The notes beneath the pieces are model-generated. The model worked only from the letters and a program-made list of their open reading frames with translations, made no database searches and was not told the DNA's origin. 64,000 nucleotides of DNA from Pogonophryne albipinna (lineage: Eukaryota; Chordata; Actinopteri; Perciformes; Artedidraconidae), in assembly GCA_028583405.1 (NCBI GenBank), contig JAPTMU010000284.1:127495-191494 (forward strand), in the 5' to 3' direction. The position numbers and the translations under genes are program-made. Positions 1 to 13,000 of the stretch are shown here, piece by piece. Numbering within the stretch: the first letter of the stretch is position 1; every line of letters begins with the position of its first letter.

Positions 1-98
1 GGTCAGGGTGATAGTGAGGGTGAGGGTGATAGTGAGGGTGATAGTGAGGGTGAGAGGGTGATAGTGAGGGTGAGGGTGAGAGGGTGATAGTGAGGGTA
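1..98. repeat. GTGAGGGTGATA-type short tandem repeat
   Basis: Imperfect tandem copies of GGTGATAGTGAG and GGTGAGGGTGATAGTGAG modules fill the left edge of the window. The array probably continues beyond it. Simple-sequence DNA with no coding sign. Confidence 0.85.
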
Positions 99-943
99 GT
101 CAATCACTTTTTTGACAAGACAGTAGTGACGGCCATCTTGGTGACGTGTGTTGTTCTGCGAGACCAGAGATGTAGTTCATTGAGCGTTTCACACAAACAA
201 ATGTGTTACTTCACAGTTTTACGACACATTTTTTTTTTTTGACTTTCAAAATTATTTTTTAAATTGACAAACATCATGTGTGTAATTCGTGGCACAATTC
301 AAACGGGATTCGAAAGATAATCTTTCTCTCTCCATTGACTTCAATACATAATTTTTCCGAAATAAGGTCCCATGGAGCTCCCCCGGAAGGGGAGGGACTT
401 CACCTCTCTATATCAACTACTTCCCTTTCATCCACTGCTGTGAGGAACATTGAGAAAGGATTACGTTTTATTAAGTTTTTCCAGCTTTTTTTCTGATGTG
501 CCTCCATCAGGAGTCTTCATTAAACATGGAGTTAGACAGTCTCTGTAACTCTCTGATGAGCAGGGACTCCAGGTTTAGCTGTGACTCACCAATCAGTCTG
601 CTAAACCACTTTATGATCTGACTGAGACAGTGTCTGCTCTTTAAAGTCAGGTTACCAAACCAAGACATTAAAGAAAAAGACAGAACTGACTGTGCTGACT
701 GTCTTCAAGTTTAGGATTGACTTCCTGAATGTCTTTCGTGAAGTCTAAGGTATTAAAACAAGTTTAGAAACGATTAGGGTATTTACTAACTCGTCATCTG
801 AATTGAAGCCATTCAAAGTCACATGGCAGCTGTTCTTTGGATCCTGAAGGCCTGTTATGGTTTTCAAAAGTACAAAAATACAAAACAACAATATATAGTT
901 CTGTGAGATAAAGATTTTCTTTCTCTGTATCTTTGCTCTGCAG
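99..943 (+). other. Upstream region and probable 5' intron of the NLR gene
   Basis: No convincing coding sequence is seen here. The stretch ends in a strong splice acceptor: a pyrimidine-rich tract from about 913 leads to CAG at 941-943, ten bases before the PYRIN-domain ATG at 953. This implies at least one non-coding 5' exon further left, possibly in the 500-720 interval, but no first exon or core promoter can be placed with confidence. A T-rich tract lies near 228-240. Confidence 0.4.
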
Positions 944-952
944 GGAGAAAAG

Positions 953-1223
953 ATGGAGACACCTCGAGAAGTCCTATTCAAAACTTTAAAAGATTTTGGG
1001 GAAAATGAGTTTAAAGACTTCAAGTGGTACCTGCAGGGGAAGGTCCTAGGATTCCCAGGAATCCCAAAGAGTGAACTAGAGGAAGCAGACCGAGGGGACA
1101 CAGTGGATCTGATGCTTCGGGACTACGACATAAACACCATCAAAGTGACCAGAGAAGTTTTGAAGAAGATCCCGAGGAATGATCTAGAAGAGGAATTATC
1201 AAAATTCCCATCAGACCCTGAAG
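953..1223 (+). CDS. NLR coding exon 1: PYRIN domain
   Basis: Encodes about 90 residues of a death-fold PYRIN domain. The opening helix pattern LFKTLKDF is followed by EFKDFKWYL (residues 19-27), a classic PYD signature. The C-terminal part holds the [10 protein letters not shown] helix. The exon is entered from an acceptor at 942-943 and leaves through GTATGT at 1224, one base into a codon (phase 1). The next in-phase coding exon is 9.4 kb away because intron 1 is filled with nested transposons. By family knowledge a PYD would pair with ASC or another PYD protein in inflammasome signalling. Confidence 0.9.
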
Positions 1224-4059
1224 GTATGTCATTATGTCAAAAATAGTGTACCAAAATATAACTATATATAAATACATTTTATTTTATTTTTCACAGCCAT
1301 GCATGATGTTTTTAGACTCCTGATATACCCCTCAGAGAACCGTCCCCTCCACATGGTGTTGGGGTTGAGGTGCCCCTGAAAGCAGAGAGGTCAGGGTCAC
1401 TAGTTTCTGGCAAGGTCACCATGTTTGTTCCAGGTGAGGGGTTGTAGAACCTTTATAGATCAGCATTTTAGGAATCCAATTACCTTTCCTGGATTAGGAA
1501 GTTTGGGTTTTGGTAAAATTGTCCAAAACATATTTGGGTTAATGATAGAAGGATTCATCAACCTCTCTGAAGAACCAGCACCTTACCGTGGTAGGGAGGT
1601 TTGTGTGCCCTGATGAACCTGGGGGCTGTGTTGTCTGGAACCTTGTGTTCCTGGTAGGGTCTCCCATGGCAAATTGGTCTCAGGCAAGGGGCCAGACTAA
1701 GATTGGTTCAAAAGACCTCATGAAAGAACAACAAAGAAGTGAGGATACCCGGCCCGGAGGAAGCCCGGGGTCCCCTTCTGGAGCCAGGCCCAAAAGGAGG
1801 ACTCATCAGCGAGCGTCTGGTGGCCGGGCTTGCCACAGAGCCCGGCCGGGCACAGCCCGAAAAGGCAACGTCCCGCGGGCCCACCACCTACGGGAAACAG
1901 CGATGGGGTCGGTGCGCTGCCAGAAGGGTGGCAGTGAAAGCAGAGGGTCTCGACGGACCAGACCCGGGTGACAGAAGCTGGCTTTGGGGACGTGGAACGT
2001 CACCTCTCTGGGGGGGAAGGAGCCGGAGCTTGTGCGGGAGGTGGAGCGTTACCAGCTGGATCTGGTTGGGCTCACCACTACGCACAGCGTCGGCTCTGGA
2101 ACCTTACTTCTGGATAGGGGTTGGACTCTCTTCTTCTCCGGAGTTGCTCAAGGTGTGAGGCGCCAGGCGGGTGTGGGGATACTCACAAATACCCGGTTGG
2201 GTGCTTCGTTGTTGGAGTTTACCCCAGTGGACGAGAGGGTCGCCTCCCTACGCCTGCGGGTTATGGGGGGGAAAACTCTGACTGTTGTATGTGCTGATGC
2301 ACCAAACAGCAGTTCAGAGTATACGGCCTTCTTGGAGACCCTGGAAAGAGTCCTGTATGGGGCTCCTGAAGGGGACTCTTTAATCTTGCTGGGAGACTTC
2401 AACGCACATGTGGGCAATGATGGAGACACTTGGAGGGGCGTGATTGGGAGGAACGGCCCCCCTGATCTGAACCGGAGTGGTGGTTTGTTACTAGACTTCT
2501 GTGCTAGTCATGGATTGGCCATAACAAACACCATGTTCGAACATAAGGATGCTCATAAGTGTACGTGGTACCAGAGCACCCTAGGCAGAAGGTCCATGAT
2601 CGATTTAGTTATCGTATCATCGGACCTGAGGCCGTATGTTTTGGACACTCGGGTAAAGAGAGGGGCGGAGTTGTCAACTGATCACCATCTGGTGGTGAGT
2701 TGGGTCGAGTGGCGGGGGAAGCCTCTGGATAGACCTGGTCAGCCAAAACGTGTAGTTCGGGTGAACTGGGAACGTCTGGAGGAGGCCCAAGTTCAGGAGG
2801 CCTTCAACTCACACCTCCGGCTGAGCTTTTCGGGCATTCCTGTGGAGGTTGGGGACATTGAACCAGAGTGGTCGGTGTTCAAAGCCTCTATTGCCGAAGC
2901 CGCGGCGGGGAGCTGTGGTCTCAAGGTCTTAGGTGCCTCAAGGGGCGGTAACCCTCAAACCTCCTGGTGGACACCGGTGGTCAGGGAAGCCGTCCGACTG
3001 AAGAAGGAGGCCTTCAGGGTTTTGTTATCCCGGGGGACTCCCGAGGCAGTTGCAAGGTACCGACAGACCCGAAGGGCAGCAGCCTCAGCCGTGGCCGAGG
3101 CAAAGCTGCGGGTGTGGGAGAAGTTCGGAGAAGACATGGAAAAGGACTTTCAGGCGGCACCAAAGTTGTTCTGGAAAACTGTCCGACACCTCAGGAGGGG
3201 GAAGCAGGGAACCATCCAAGCTGTGTACAGTAAGGATGGGACGTTGTTGACCTCAACTGATGGAGTGTTAGGACGTTGGAAGGAACACTTTGAGGAACTC
3301 CTGAACCCGACAACTCCGCCCTCTATCAAATCAAATCAAATTTGATTTGTAGAGCACATTTAAAAACGATTTTGGTCGAGCCAAAGTGCTGTACATGTAA
3401 TTTAAACACATAAAAACACATTACATCACAATAAAAGACAATAAATCACAACAGATAAAGCAACACATGGAACAGTCAGGAGTCGTGACCCCACTCTAAC
3501 TAGAAGGCCAGAGAGAAGTAGTGTGTCTTCAGTGTGGATTTAAAAGCCCCTAGGGCAGGGATCACCAACTACATTTGTCCAAGGGCCAAAATGTATCCAA
3601 TAGACACTATCGCGGGCCGGGGGGGTACAGGTACTGCATAAAGCTTAGCAGACTCTTCACGCTAACGAAGGATCACTTCTAGGCAGGGTTGGGGGGGTTA
3701 CTTTGTAAATGTAATCAGTGACTGAATACATGCTCTGAAAGTAATCAGAATACAGTTATGTGTCTTATAAAAGTAACGTGTTCAGGTTACTTTTAGAATA
3801 CTTTTGGAATACTTTCTTTTTCCATAACAGGTGGGTATGTTTTGGTGAGCAGGAGACACTTGTTTTACTGTTTTAATGGCTTATCAAGAACTCAAACACA
3901 ACATCTTGGTGTCATTCTGGACAGCTCTCTCATCTGCACCCCACATAAAAAACATCACCCGGACTGCATTCTCCTACTGTAAACCTTTCCTTAGAATATG
4001 GTATGAATTGTAAGGTGTCCTTGGGTGCTTTGAAAGGCGCCCCTAAATAGAATGAATTA

Positions 4060-4090
<31 letters not shown>

Positions 4091-7000
4091 CTGAAACGAT
4101 GTAATAACTTTTAAAACTGTTTCCAGTCACTTGCAGCAGGCCATTCACTTTGATTTGATCCCGTTATAAATGTCATCATTTCGACAATAAAGAAATGCTA
4201 CATAAACGTTATCTTGCACATTTTATCGAACCATCTCCGTTTCAAACTTTCAATATATTTTAAAAGAGATCTCTCTCTCTCATCTGCGTGCGGGGGCGGG
4301 GCCTCACAGACACGCTGCATCTCTCTCTCGCTCACAGACATGCTGCATCTCTCTCTCTCACAGACATGCTGCAGCGCCGTGCAGTGTGCACACAGTTCTG
4401 CCGGTAATGAATATTAAATTTTGTGAGGAAACTTTTCCACCAATAATTCCAATAAGTATTCCAAAATGTATTCACTTCAGGTTTACGAAAGTAACTGTAA
4501 TCAGATTACTCGTTTTTCAAATGTAACGCCAGCTGAATACAGTTAGCCTACTTGATTTTTGTATTCTGATTACGTAACGCCGTTACATATATTCCGTTAC
4601 AACCCAACCCTGCTTCTCGGCTACTGTCCCGCAGCTCCTGCCTCTCTGTTGGACTCTGTCGCAGCGGGGCTGCTGCTGTGGTGCGGAGCGCACAAAGCAG
4701 ACTCTTCACAACGAAGGATCACTTCTTCTTCTTCAAGGAATGTTTCGCAGTACGCAGTCTACTGTCCCGCAGCTGCTGCCTCTCTGTTGGACTCCGGTAC
4801 TGCACCTTACTCACGAGACGTTGTAAAAAAAAAAATGGGTGGGGGGCGAACGCAGTAACCACTCCGCCAACGCCACAGTCACCCCCGTCGTGCGGGTCGG
4901 ATGAGAATGTCTGGCGGGCCGGATGTGGCCCGCGGGCCGCCAGTTGGTGGTCACTGCCCTAGGGTCTGGGTCGACCTCACATGGAGGGGAAGAGTCTGGG
5001 GCCAGCTGCTGCGAAGGCTCGGTGCCCTCTGGTTTTGAGCCTAGTCTTAGGCACTACCAGCAGCAGCTGGTCAGCAGACCTTAAGGCTCTGCCTGGGGTG
5101 TAGCGCTGGAGGAGTTCAGCTATATAGGCCGGAGCCAACCCATTTAGTGCTTTAAAAACAAATAAAAGGATTTTAAAATCAATTCTGAACCGGACTGGAA
5201 GCCAGTGTAGTGAGGCCAGAATTGGGGTGATGTGGTCACGCTTTTTGTGGCCAGTCAGGAGACGTGCAGCTGCGTTTTGAACTAGCTGCAGGCGTTTAAT
5301 TGATGCCTGGTCCATACCCACATACAGAGCATTACAATAGTCCAGTCTTGAGGTCACAAAGGCGTTAATAACCCTTTCCAGGTCTTTAAAAGATAAATAC
5401 GACTTGGTTTTGGCCAATAGTCTTATTTAAAAAAAGCAGGATTTTACTACGGTGCTGACCTGCTTGTCGAATTTAAAAGTGCTATTGAAGGTCACTCCAA
5501 GGTTCATGACAGAGGGGAGGATATTTTTACTTAGGGAGCCCAGAATATCAACCGAAGAGGCTGGAGGTTGGGGTCCAAAAAAGATTACCTCGGTCTTACT
5601 CTCATTGAGGTTGAGGAAGTTTTTGCTCAGCCAGGATTTTATCTCTGTTAAGCAGTCCTTCAACTGCTGTAGTGAGTTGACATTTGCTTTGAGAGGCAGA
5701 TAGATATGTACATCGTCCGCGTAGCAGTGGAAGGGAATATTGTGTTTCGTAAGAATTGAACCTAGGGGCAGTATGTACAGTAAAAAGAGGATGGGGCCCA
5801 TAATTGAGCCTTGGGGGACCCCACAGGTAAGAGGGCCTTTGGCAGAGGAGAAGGCACCTAGCTGCACTGAGAAGCTACGGTCTGTCAGGTAAGACCTGAA
5901 CCATGCGAGGGCAGAGCCTGTGATGCCTGTGGACTGTTCAAGCCGTGACAACAGGATGCTATGGTCCACAGTGTCAAAGGCAGCAGTCAGGTCCAACTGC
6001 ACCAGGACAGCTGGGCTAACTGAGTCGGCGGCTAAGAGCAGATCATTAAAAACTCTTCAAAGGGCTGTTTCAGTGCTGTGCATAGGTTTGAAGCCAGACT
6101 GAAACTTTTCATGGATGCCATGCGTGGTTAAAAACGACTGCAGCTGGACGTAGACTACTCGCTCCAGGGCTTTAGATAAAAAAGGGTAGCTGGGAAATGG
6201 GCCTAAAATTTGCGAGAATTGAGGAGTCAAGATTTTTCTTTTTAAGTAGTGGCTTAACCACGACATGTTTGAAGGCAGCTGGGACACATCCTGAGCTAAG
6301 AGAGGTGTTTATAAGTAATAAAATACTTGCTCCAACTGATTCGAAAACGTCTCTGAGAAGGCGAGAGGGAATGCTGTCTGTGGTGCAGTTTGTCGGCCGC
6401 AGGTGCTTGACTACATCCGAAAGAGAAGAGAGGGATTCAGGCTCAAAGTGGTCGAGGACCGCAGGGCACAGAAAAGGAGCAGAATCTGGGGTAGCACTAG
6501 TGTGGGCTAGCCTAAGCGCAGATACTTTTTCAATAAAAAATGTAAGAAATGTATCACAGAGAGTAGTCGATGGCACAATTGTAGAAACATCACAGGGATT
6601 AATGATCGAGTTAAGGACATTAAAAATAACCTGAGGTTTATGGCTGTTTTTGGAGATGAACAGAGAAATGTGCTCTGTTTTGGCTTTGACTGCCGTCTGG
6701 TAGTCAGCAAGGCAAGCACGAAGGATTTCTAGGGAGACATGGAGTTTGTCCTTTTTCCATTTTCTCTCTGCACGCCTGCAAGCGCGTCTAAGAGCACGAG
6801 TACAGTCATTGAGCCATGGCTGTGAGAGAGCTTTGGTGCGTCTAAGCGTAAAAGGAACAACAGAATCGAGTATTTGGGTACATGTCGAGTCAAACATGGA
6901 GATAAGCTCATCAGCACTAAAAGCACAGTTCATCTTTAATTTACAGATCAGAGAAGCATTAAAAACATCAGAAAACTGTGAGGCAGTGAAGGGGTTAATC

Positions 7001-10000
7001 AAACGCAGACGGCGCGCAGGGGCACGTGACTCGACTCCTGCGGAAGGGATCGAGGTTGTAAACAGAACCGGTAAATGGTCTGAGATACGCGTTGCTGCAC
7101 AGATTTCATCCACAGAGACAGACAGTCCAAACGATAATACAAAATCTAAGGTGTGTCCTTTATCGTGTGTTGGGCCAGCCACCGACTGAATGAGACCGAA
7201 AGAATCAAGGAGATTTAAAAAGTCCCTAACCAGAGGTTTTGACTGGCAACACACATGAACATTGAAGTCTCCGCAGATCAAAATACGATCATATTTCACT
7301 ATGATCTCGGACAGAAAGTCAGAAAAGTCATTTATGAAATCCTTATTGCATTTTGGCGGACGATACACGACTGCGCAGAGTATAGGTGAGGCCGGGTTCA
7401 GCTCAAAAAGCTGCAACTCAAAGCTAGCGTAGCTAGTTACATGATGAAGCAATCGGCATTGTAGGCTAGCTCTAAACACTGATTCTAGGCCCCCACCACG
7501 GCCGGTGGTGCGGGGGGAGCTGAAGAATGTACAGTCAGGAGGACGAAGTTCAGAGAACGATGTATACTCGCCAGCGTGGACCCAGGTCTCCGTCAGAAAC
7601 ATAAAATCCAGTTCACGAGAGGTGAAGAAGTCATTTAGCAGGAACGTTTTGTTTGCTATCGACCTAGCATTTAGCAAAGCCATGCTAAGTTGTCGCTCTG
7701 GGCTGGCAGAAGGAGTAGCTCGTCTCAGCTGATGAAGATTTGCGTGTTGGACACCGCGCGGGCAGGGAGCAGTCAGTCGGGCAGGAGGGGCTGGCAGCGG
7801 GCCCAGCAGAGGCCGCAGCTCCGGAAGAATACGGCAAATCCATCGATCCCTCACATGGCGTGCAGCGGGAGGGCCATGACATCCGAGGCGTGAAGAGACC
7901 AGTGCACCAGCACGCTTTCCCCGGCGTCTAAAGCGCTTTCGGTGAGGCAGCCATCCTGGTCGTGGAACGATGGATCAGCTTTATACTCTCGCAGGGATCA
8001 TGGAGGGGGCCTGGGAGTAGGCTTATCCGGTCTACATGTGTTTTGTAGACTTGGAGAAGGCATATGACCGAGTTCCCAGGGAGTTACTGTGGGAGGTGCT
8101 GCGGGAGTATGGGGTGAGGGGGTCTCTACTCAGGGCCATCCAATCTCTGTACTCCCAAAGCGAGAGCTGTGTCCGGGTCCTCGGCAGTAAGTCGGACCCA
8201 TTTCCGGTGAGGGTTGGCCTCCGCCAGGGCTGCGCTTTGTCACCAATCCTGTTTGTAATACACATGGATCGGATTTCGAGGCGTAGTTGTGGGGGAGGGG
8301 GTCTGCAGTTCGGTGGACTAAGGATTGCACCACTGCTTTTTGCAGATGATGTGGTTCTAATGGCTTCATCGGTCTGCGACCTTCAGCACTCACTGGATCG
8401 GTTCGCAACCGAGTGTGAAGCGGCTGGGATGAGGATCAGCACCTCCAAATCTGAGGCCATGGTTCTCAGCAGGAAACCGATGGACTGTCCACTCCAAGTA
8501 GGGAATGAGTCCTTACCCAAAGTGAAGGAGTTCAAGTATCTCGGGGTCTTGTTCTCGAGTGAGGGAACAATGGAGCGTGAGATGGGCCGGAGAATCGGAG
8601 CAGCGGGAGCGGTACTGCAGTCGCTTTACCGCACCGTTGTGACGAAAAGGGAGCTGAGCCAGAAGGCAAAGCTCTCTGTCTACCGGGCCATTTTCGTTCC
8701 TACCCTCACCTATGGTCATGAAGGATGGGTCATGATCAAAAGAACGAGATTGCGGATACAAGCGGCCGAGATGGGTTTTCTCCGCTGGGTGGCTGGCGTC
8801 TCCCTTAGGGATAAGGTGAGAAGTTCGGTCATCCAGGAGGGACTCGGAGTTGAACCGCTCCTCCTTCGCGTCGAAGGGAGCCAGTTGAGGTGGTTCGGGC
8901 ACCTAGTTAGGATGCCACCTGGGCGCCTCCCTAGGGAGGTGTTCCAGGCACGTCCAGCTGGGAAGAGACCAAGGGGTAGACCTAGGACCAGGTAGAGGGA
9001 TTATATCTCTTCGCTGGCCTGGGAGCGCCTTGGGATCCCCCAGTCAGAGCTGGTTGATGTCGCCAGGGAAAGGAAAGTTTGGGGCTCTCTGCTGGAACTG
9101 CTACCCCCGCGACCCGACCACGGATAAGCGGGAGAAGATGGATGGATGGATGGATTCATCAGGACTTAGGAAAAGAGACTGCAGTGCTTTGAGAATCCGA
9201 CCGCACTGACACTATCCAACGTCATTATGATGCACCAGCCGATGTTATTAAGAAGGAGACAACGCTTTATTTCATCCCAAAGGGGAAATTCAGCCCAGTT
9301 GTTCATTCGGTTGTGGTAACACACAGTACAATACACACACAGGACAGGTGAGAGAGGTCTGAGCAAAACAGGCGGCCAGTCTGTCCAGCGCCAGGGAGCA
9401 GTTGGGGGTTCTGTGCCTTGCTCGAGGGCAGGAGGTGAACTGGCACCTCTCCAGGAACCAGTCTACACTCCGTATAATTTTGGTCCGATCGGGACTCCAA
9501 CCGGCACCATTCGTTTCCCAACACAAATTCCTACAGAATGCGGCAGTAAAACACTCCGCTGCATTGGCTGGGAATCGGACCCGGGCGTCCAGACGAGAAC
9601 TCTACCACTGAACCACCAATGCTATATAAACGAGTTTCTCCTGGTGGGACATTGGAGATATGTAATAGAAGTGGGTGATGCTAAAAGCCAGTGTTGGGGA
9701 GGGGATGGATCAGAGGAGTGACCAGAAAGTCATCAGTTGTGTTTGAAATGACAATGAGTCCTTGAGTGCTACGTTTACCCAGGAAACGGCCAATTCTGTT
9801 TTTTTCGGAATGAGGTTTGTCCTGCCGAACTGTCAGATATCTCAGGAGGGGGAGTCATGGATGAACCCCGGCTGTTTTCCACAGTGTAGGTTAGCTGCTG
9901 ACTCAGTCTCAGGATGTTGAATGGGACTGATGCACACTGAGTTCACAGAGCTGAGGGCTTGGAGAACAGCTGTTGTTGCTCAGGTGGTCAGAAGGGGCCA

Positions 10001-13000
10001 CACTGTGGAGGTTTGTCCTGGCATAACATTGACCAGTTGTGATCAATGTTGCATGGAGGCAGACAGTGTCCATGTTTTAAAGGGGACTGTAGGGTAAGCT
10101 CTAAACATCAGAGGGGCACATTGCTCAGCCTCACTGGGATTGCTCACTGCAGATTCTGTCCTAGTCATTACTAATGGCCCAGCCGCCTACAGGTGGAAGG
10201 AGGTATCATTTGCCGTCCAACATGACTTGGTGAGGAAGGGACGGGTTATTACTTTGACCCCTCAGGGTGTCTTGTAGATGGTAGGCTACTGCAGGAGTAT
10301 ACTGGGACACACTAAGAGCCATCCACTTCCTGTATAACTGGAGAGAGAGCTGTGTCCACACCCTCAGTGGGTGTTGGGATCTGCTGGTATCGTGCCTCGT
10401 CTCCCAGCAGCAGGAATAAGAGTCAGTCAGGTTTAGGGCCATGGTTCTCTGTGGGAAAACAGATGGTTCTCTGTGGGGTGGAACTTATACTGGACAATGT
10501 ACAGATAATTATGCAACAAGATCCAGTGACTTGATAAAAGGAAAATAACCTGCTATTTTGTCAGAAATGGGTCCAATTAGAAGGAAATATTTTGATGTGT
10601 CATTCATGTAAATGTATTTCTTGTTCATTCAGATATTCTCACTAAGTGCCAAGGTGAACTCAAATCAAACCTGAAGGAAACATTTGAAAATATCACATTT
10701 ATGGAAAAATCTGAATCCCTACATGAAATCTACACGGAGATCTACATCACCAGGGGAGACACCACAGAGGTCAACAAGGAACATGAGATCAGACAGATCG
10801 AACAAGCATTCAGTAAACCAGACAGATCAGAAACACCCATCAGACAAGAAGACCTCTTTAAAGGCTCAACTGAAAGAGGTAAACCAATCAGAGCAGTGAT
10901 GACAAAGGGAGTGGCTGGCATTGGGAAAACAGTCTTAACACAGAAGTTCACTCTGGACTGGGCTGAAGGCAAAGCCCACCAGGACATCCAGTTCATATTT
11001 CCATTCACCTTCAGAGAGCTGAATGTGGTGAGAGAGAACAAGTACAGCTTGGTGGAACTTGTTCATCACTTCTTCTCTGAAACCAGAGACGCAGGAATCT
11101 GCAGGTTTGATCAGTTCCCGGTTGTGTTCATCTTTGACGGTCTGGATGAGTGTCGACTTCCTCTGAAATTCCACAACACTAAGATCCTGACTGATGTCAC
11201 AGAGTCCACCTCAGTGGATGTGCTGCTGACAAACCTCATCAGGGGGAAGCTGCTTCCCTCTGCTCGCCTCTGGATAACCACACGACCTGCAGCAGCCAAT
11301 CAGATCCCTCCTGAGTGTGTGGACATGGTGACAGAGGTCCGAGGGTTCACTGACCCACAGAAGGAGGAGTACTTCAGGAAGAGGTTCAGAGATCAGGAGC
11401 AGGCCGACACCATCATCTCCCACATCAAGACCTCACGAAGCCTCCACATCATGTGCCACATCCCAGTCTTCTGCTGGATCTCTGCTTCAGTCCTGGAGGA
11501 CATGTTGAAAACTGAGAGAGGAGAGCTGCCCAAGACCCTGACTGAGATGTACATCCACTTCCTGGTGGTTCAGGCCAAAGTGAACGTCAAGTATGATGAA
11601 GGAGCTGAGACAGATCCACACAGGAGTCCAGAGAGCAGGATGAAGATGATGGAGTCTCTGGGAACACTGGCTTTTGAGCAGCTGCAGAAAGGCAACCTGA
11701 TCTTCTATAAGTCCAACCTGAGAGAGTGTGGCATCGATATCAGAGCAGCCTCAGTGTACTCAGGAGTGTTCACACAGGTCTTTAGAGAGGTGAGAGGAAC
11801 GTACAAGGACAAGGTGTTCTGCTTCGTCCATCTGAGCGTTCAGGAGTTTCTGGCTGCTCTTCATGTCCATCTGACCTTCATCACCTCTGGAGTCAACCTC
11901 ATGGCCCCCTGGTGGTCTAAAGTCTTCAGACAAAAACCTAAACATGTTTACCAGAGTGCTGTGGACCAGGCCTTACAGAGTCCAAACGGACACCTGGACT
12001 TGTTCCTCCGCTTCCTCCTGGGTATTTCAATGGAGACAAATCAGACCTTATTACACGACCTGCTGACACAGACAGGAAGTGGCTCAGAGACCATCCAGAA
12101 AACAGTGAAATACATCAAGAAAAAGATAAGAAAGAACCCGTCTCCGGAGAAAAGCATCAACCTGTTCCACTGTCTGAATGAACTGAATGATCGTTCTCTA
12201 GTGGAGGAGATCCAACGGTACCTGAGGTCAGGAAGTCTCTCCACAGAGGAACTGTCTCCTGCTCAGTGGTCAGCTCTGGTCTTCATCTTACTGTCATCAC
12301 AAGAAGATCTGGACGTGTTTGACCTGAAGAAATACTCTGCTTCAGAGGAGGCTCTTCTGAAGCTGCTGCCAGTGATCAAAGCCGCCATGAAAGCTCTGTA
12401 AGTGGAGATAAAACTACATTAACTAGGAACAGGTTGAGAAATGAGAATAAAACTCTTTGTGTTCACTGCTGATCTTTCCCCAGGCTGAGTGGCTGTAACC
12501 TGTCAGAGAGAAGCTGTGAAGCTCTGTCCTCAGTCCTCAGCTCCCAGTCCTCTAGTCTGAGAGATCTGGACCTGAGTAACAACGACCTGCAGGATTCAGG
12601 AGTGAAGCTGCTGTCTGCTGGACTGGAGAGTCCACACTGTGAACTGGAGACTCTCAGGTCAGAGTTCAGCCGATATGTTAACTGTCATTTCTATCGACTA
12701 ATTTCCAGTTTTATCTAAATGGTTAATAATACATTTCGATTTTCATTCGGTTTGTTGTTTATTTTTCTTCTTCAAAACAATAAACCACAAAACCATGATA
12801 ACAATCTGATTATATTTTAAGACAGATGGCGTCACTTATCTACATCTCAATGTATCTGACTGATTGACCAACAAAAACATGCACAGAAACAGATGTTATG
12901 ATTTGACAAAAGAACTAGAAAAGATTGTATGTTGAAACCTTGCGCTCAATCACATTTAATATTAAAGGAATGTTGTTATGTATTAATTTATTTCAAGGTT

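Larger units (their letters stand above)
3556..4956. mobile_element. hAT DNA transposon with 8-bp target duplication
   Basis: Starts CAGGGATCACCAACT and ends with the near-complement AGTTGGTGGTCACTG. It is bracketed by a perfect 8-bp duplication CCCTAGGG at 3548-3555 and 4957-4964, the hAT hallmark. Inside are GGCCGGATGTGGCCCGCGGG-type ends and a second, nested element. No transposase ORF is seen, so it is non-autonomous. Confidence 0.9.
3331..7947 (-). mobile_element. L2-like LINE (Jockey/CR1-L2 group) inserted in the Rex3 copy, minus strand
   Basis: Endonuclease and RT reading frames run right to left. The 3' end faces left and ends in (TTGAT)-type repeats at about 3331-3350 next to Rex3 sequence. 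A hAT element interrupts the 3' non-coding part (3556-4956). The 5' boundary near 7947 is set by where Rex3 similarity resumes and is approximate. Frameshifts in the RT region show it is dead. Confidence 0.7.
1576..9155 (+). mobile_element. Rex3-like LINE (RTE clade), split by a later insertion and internally deleted
   Basis: The left part (about 1576-3330) holds the GC-rich 5' region and the endonuclease ORF. The right part (about 7948-9155) holds the reverse-transcriptase ORF and ends in GATG repeats (about 9137-9155), the usual Rex3 tail. Between them sits a minus-strand L2-like LINE with its own insertions. On resuming, the protein picks up near the RT palm after a gap, so roughly 100 or more residues between the endonuclease region and the palm are missing. 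That points to deletion accompanying insertion. Family assignment is by recognition of the protein style and tail. Confidence 0.75.

Noticed and set aside
278..496. Small ORF upstream of the NLR gene
   Set aside because: Short, without domain, in dispersed-repeat-like sequence (CCATTGACTTCAATAC phrase) and not joined by splice sites.
745..1101. Minus-strand ORF over the PYD exon
   Set aside because: Antisense shadow of the conserved PYD-coding strand.
8036..8995. Host gene encoding a reverse-transcriptase-like protein
   Set aside because: It is the RT half of the Rex3-like LINE ([19 protein letters not shown]). An in-frame TAG precedes it at about 8012, another ends it at PRTR, and the GATG tail follows.
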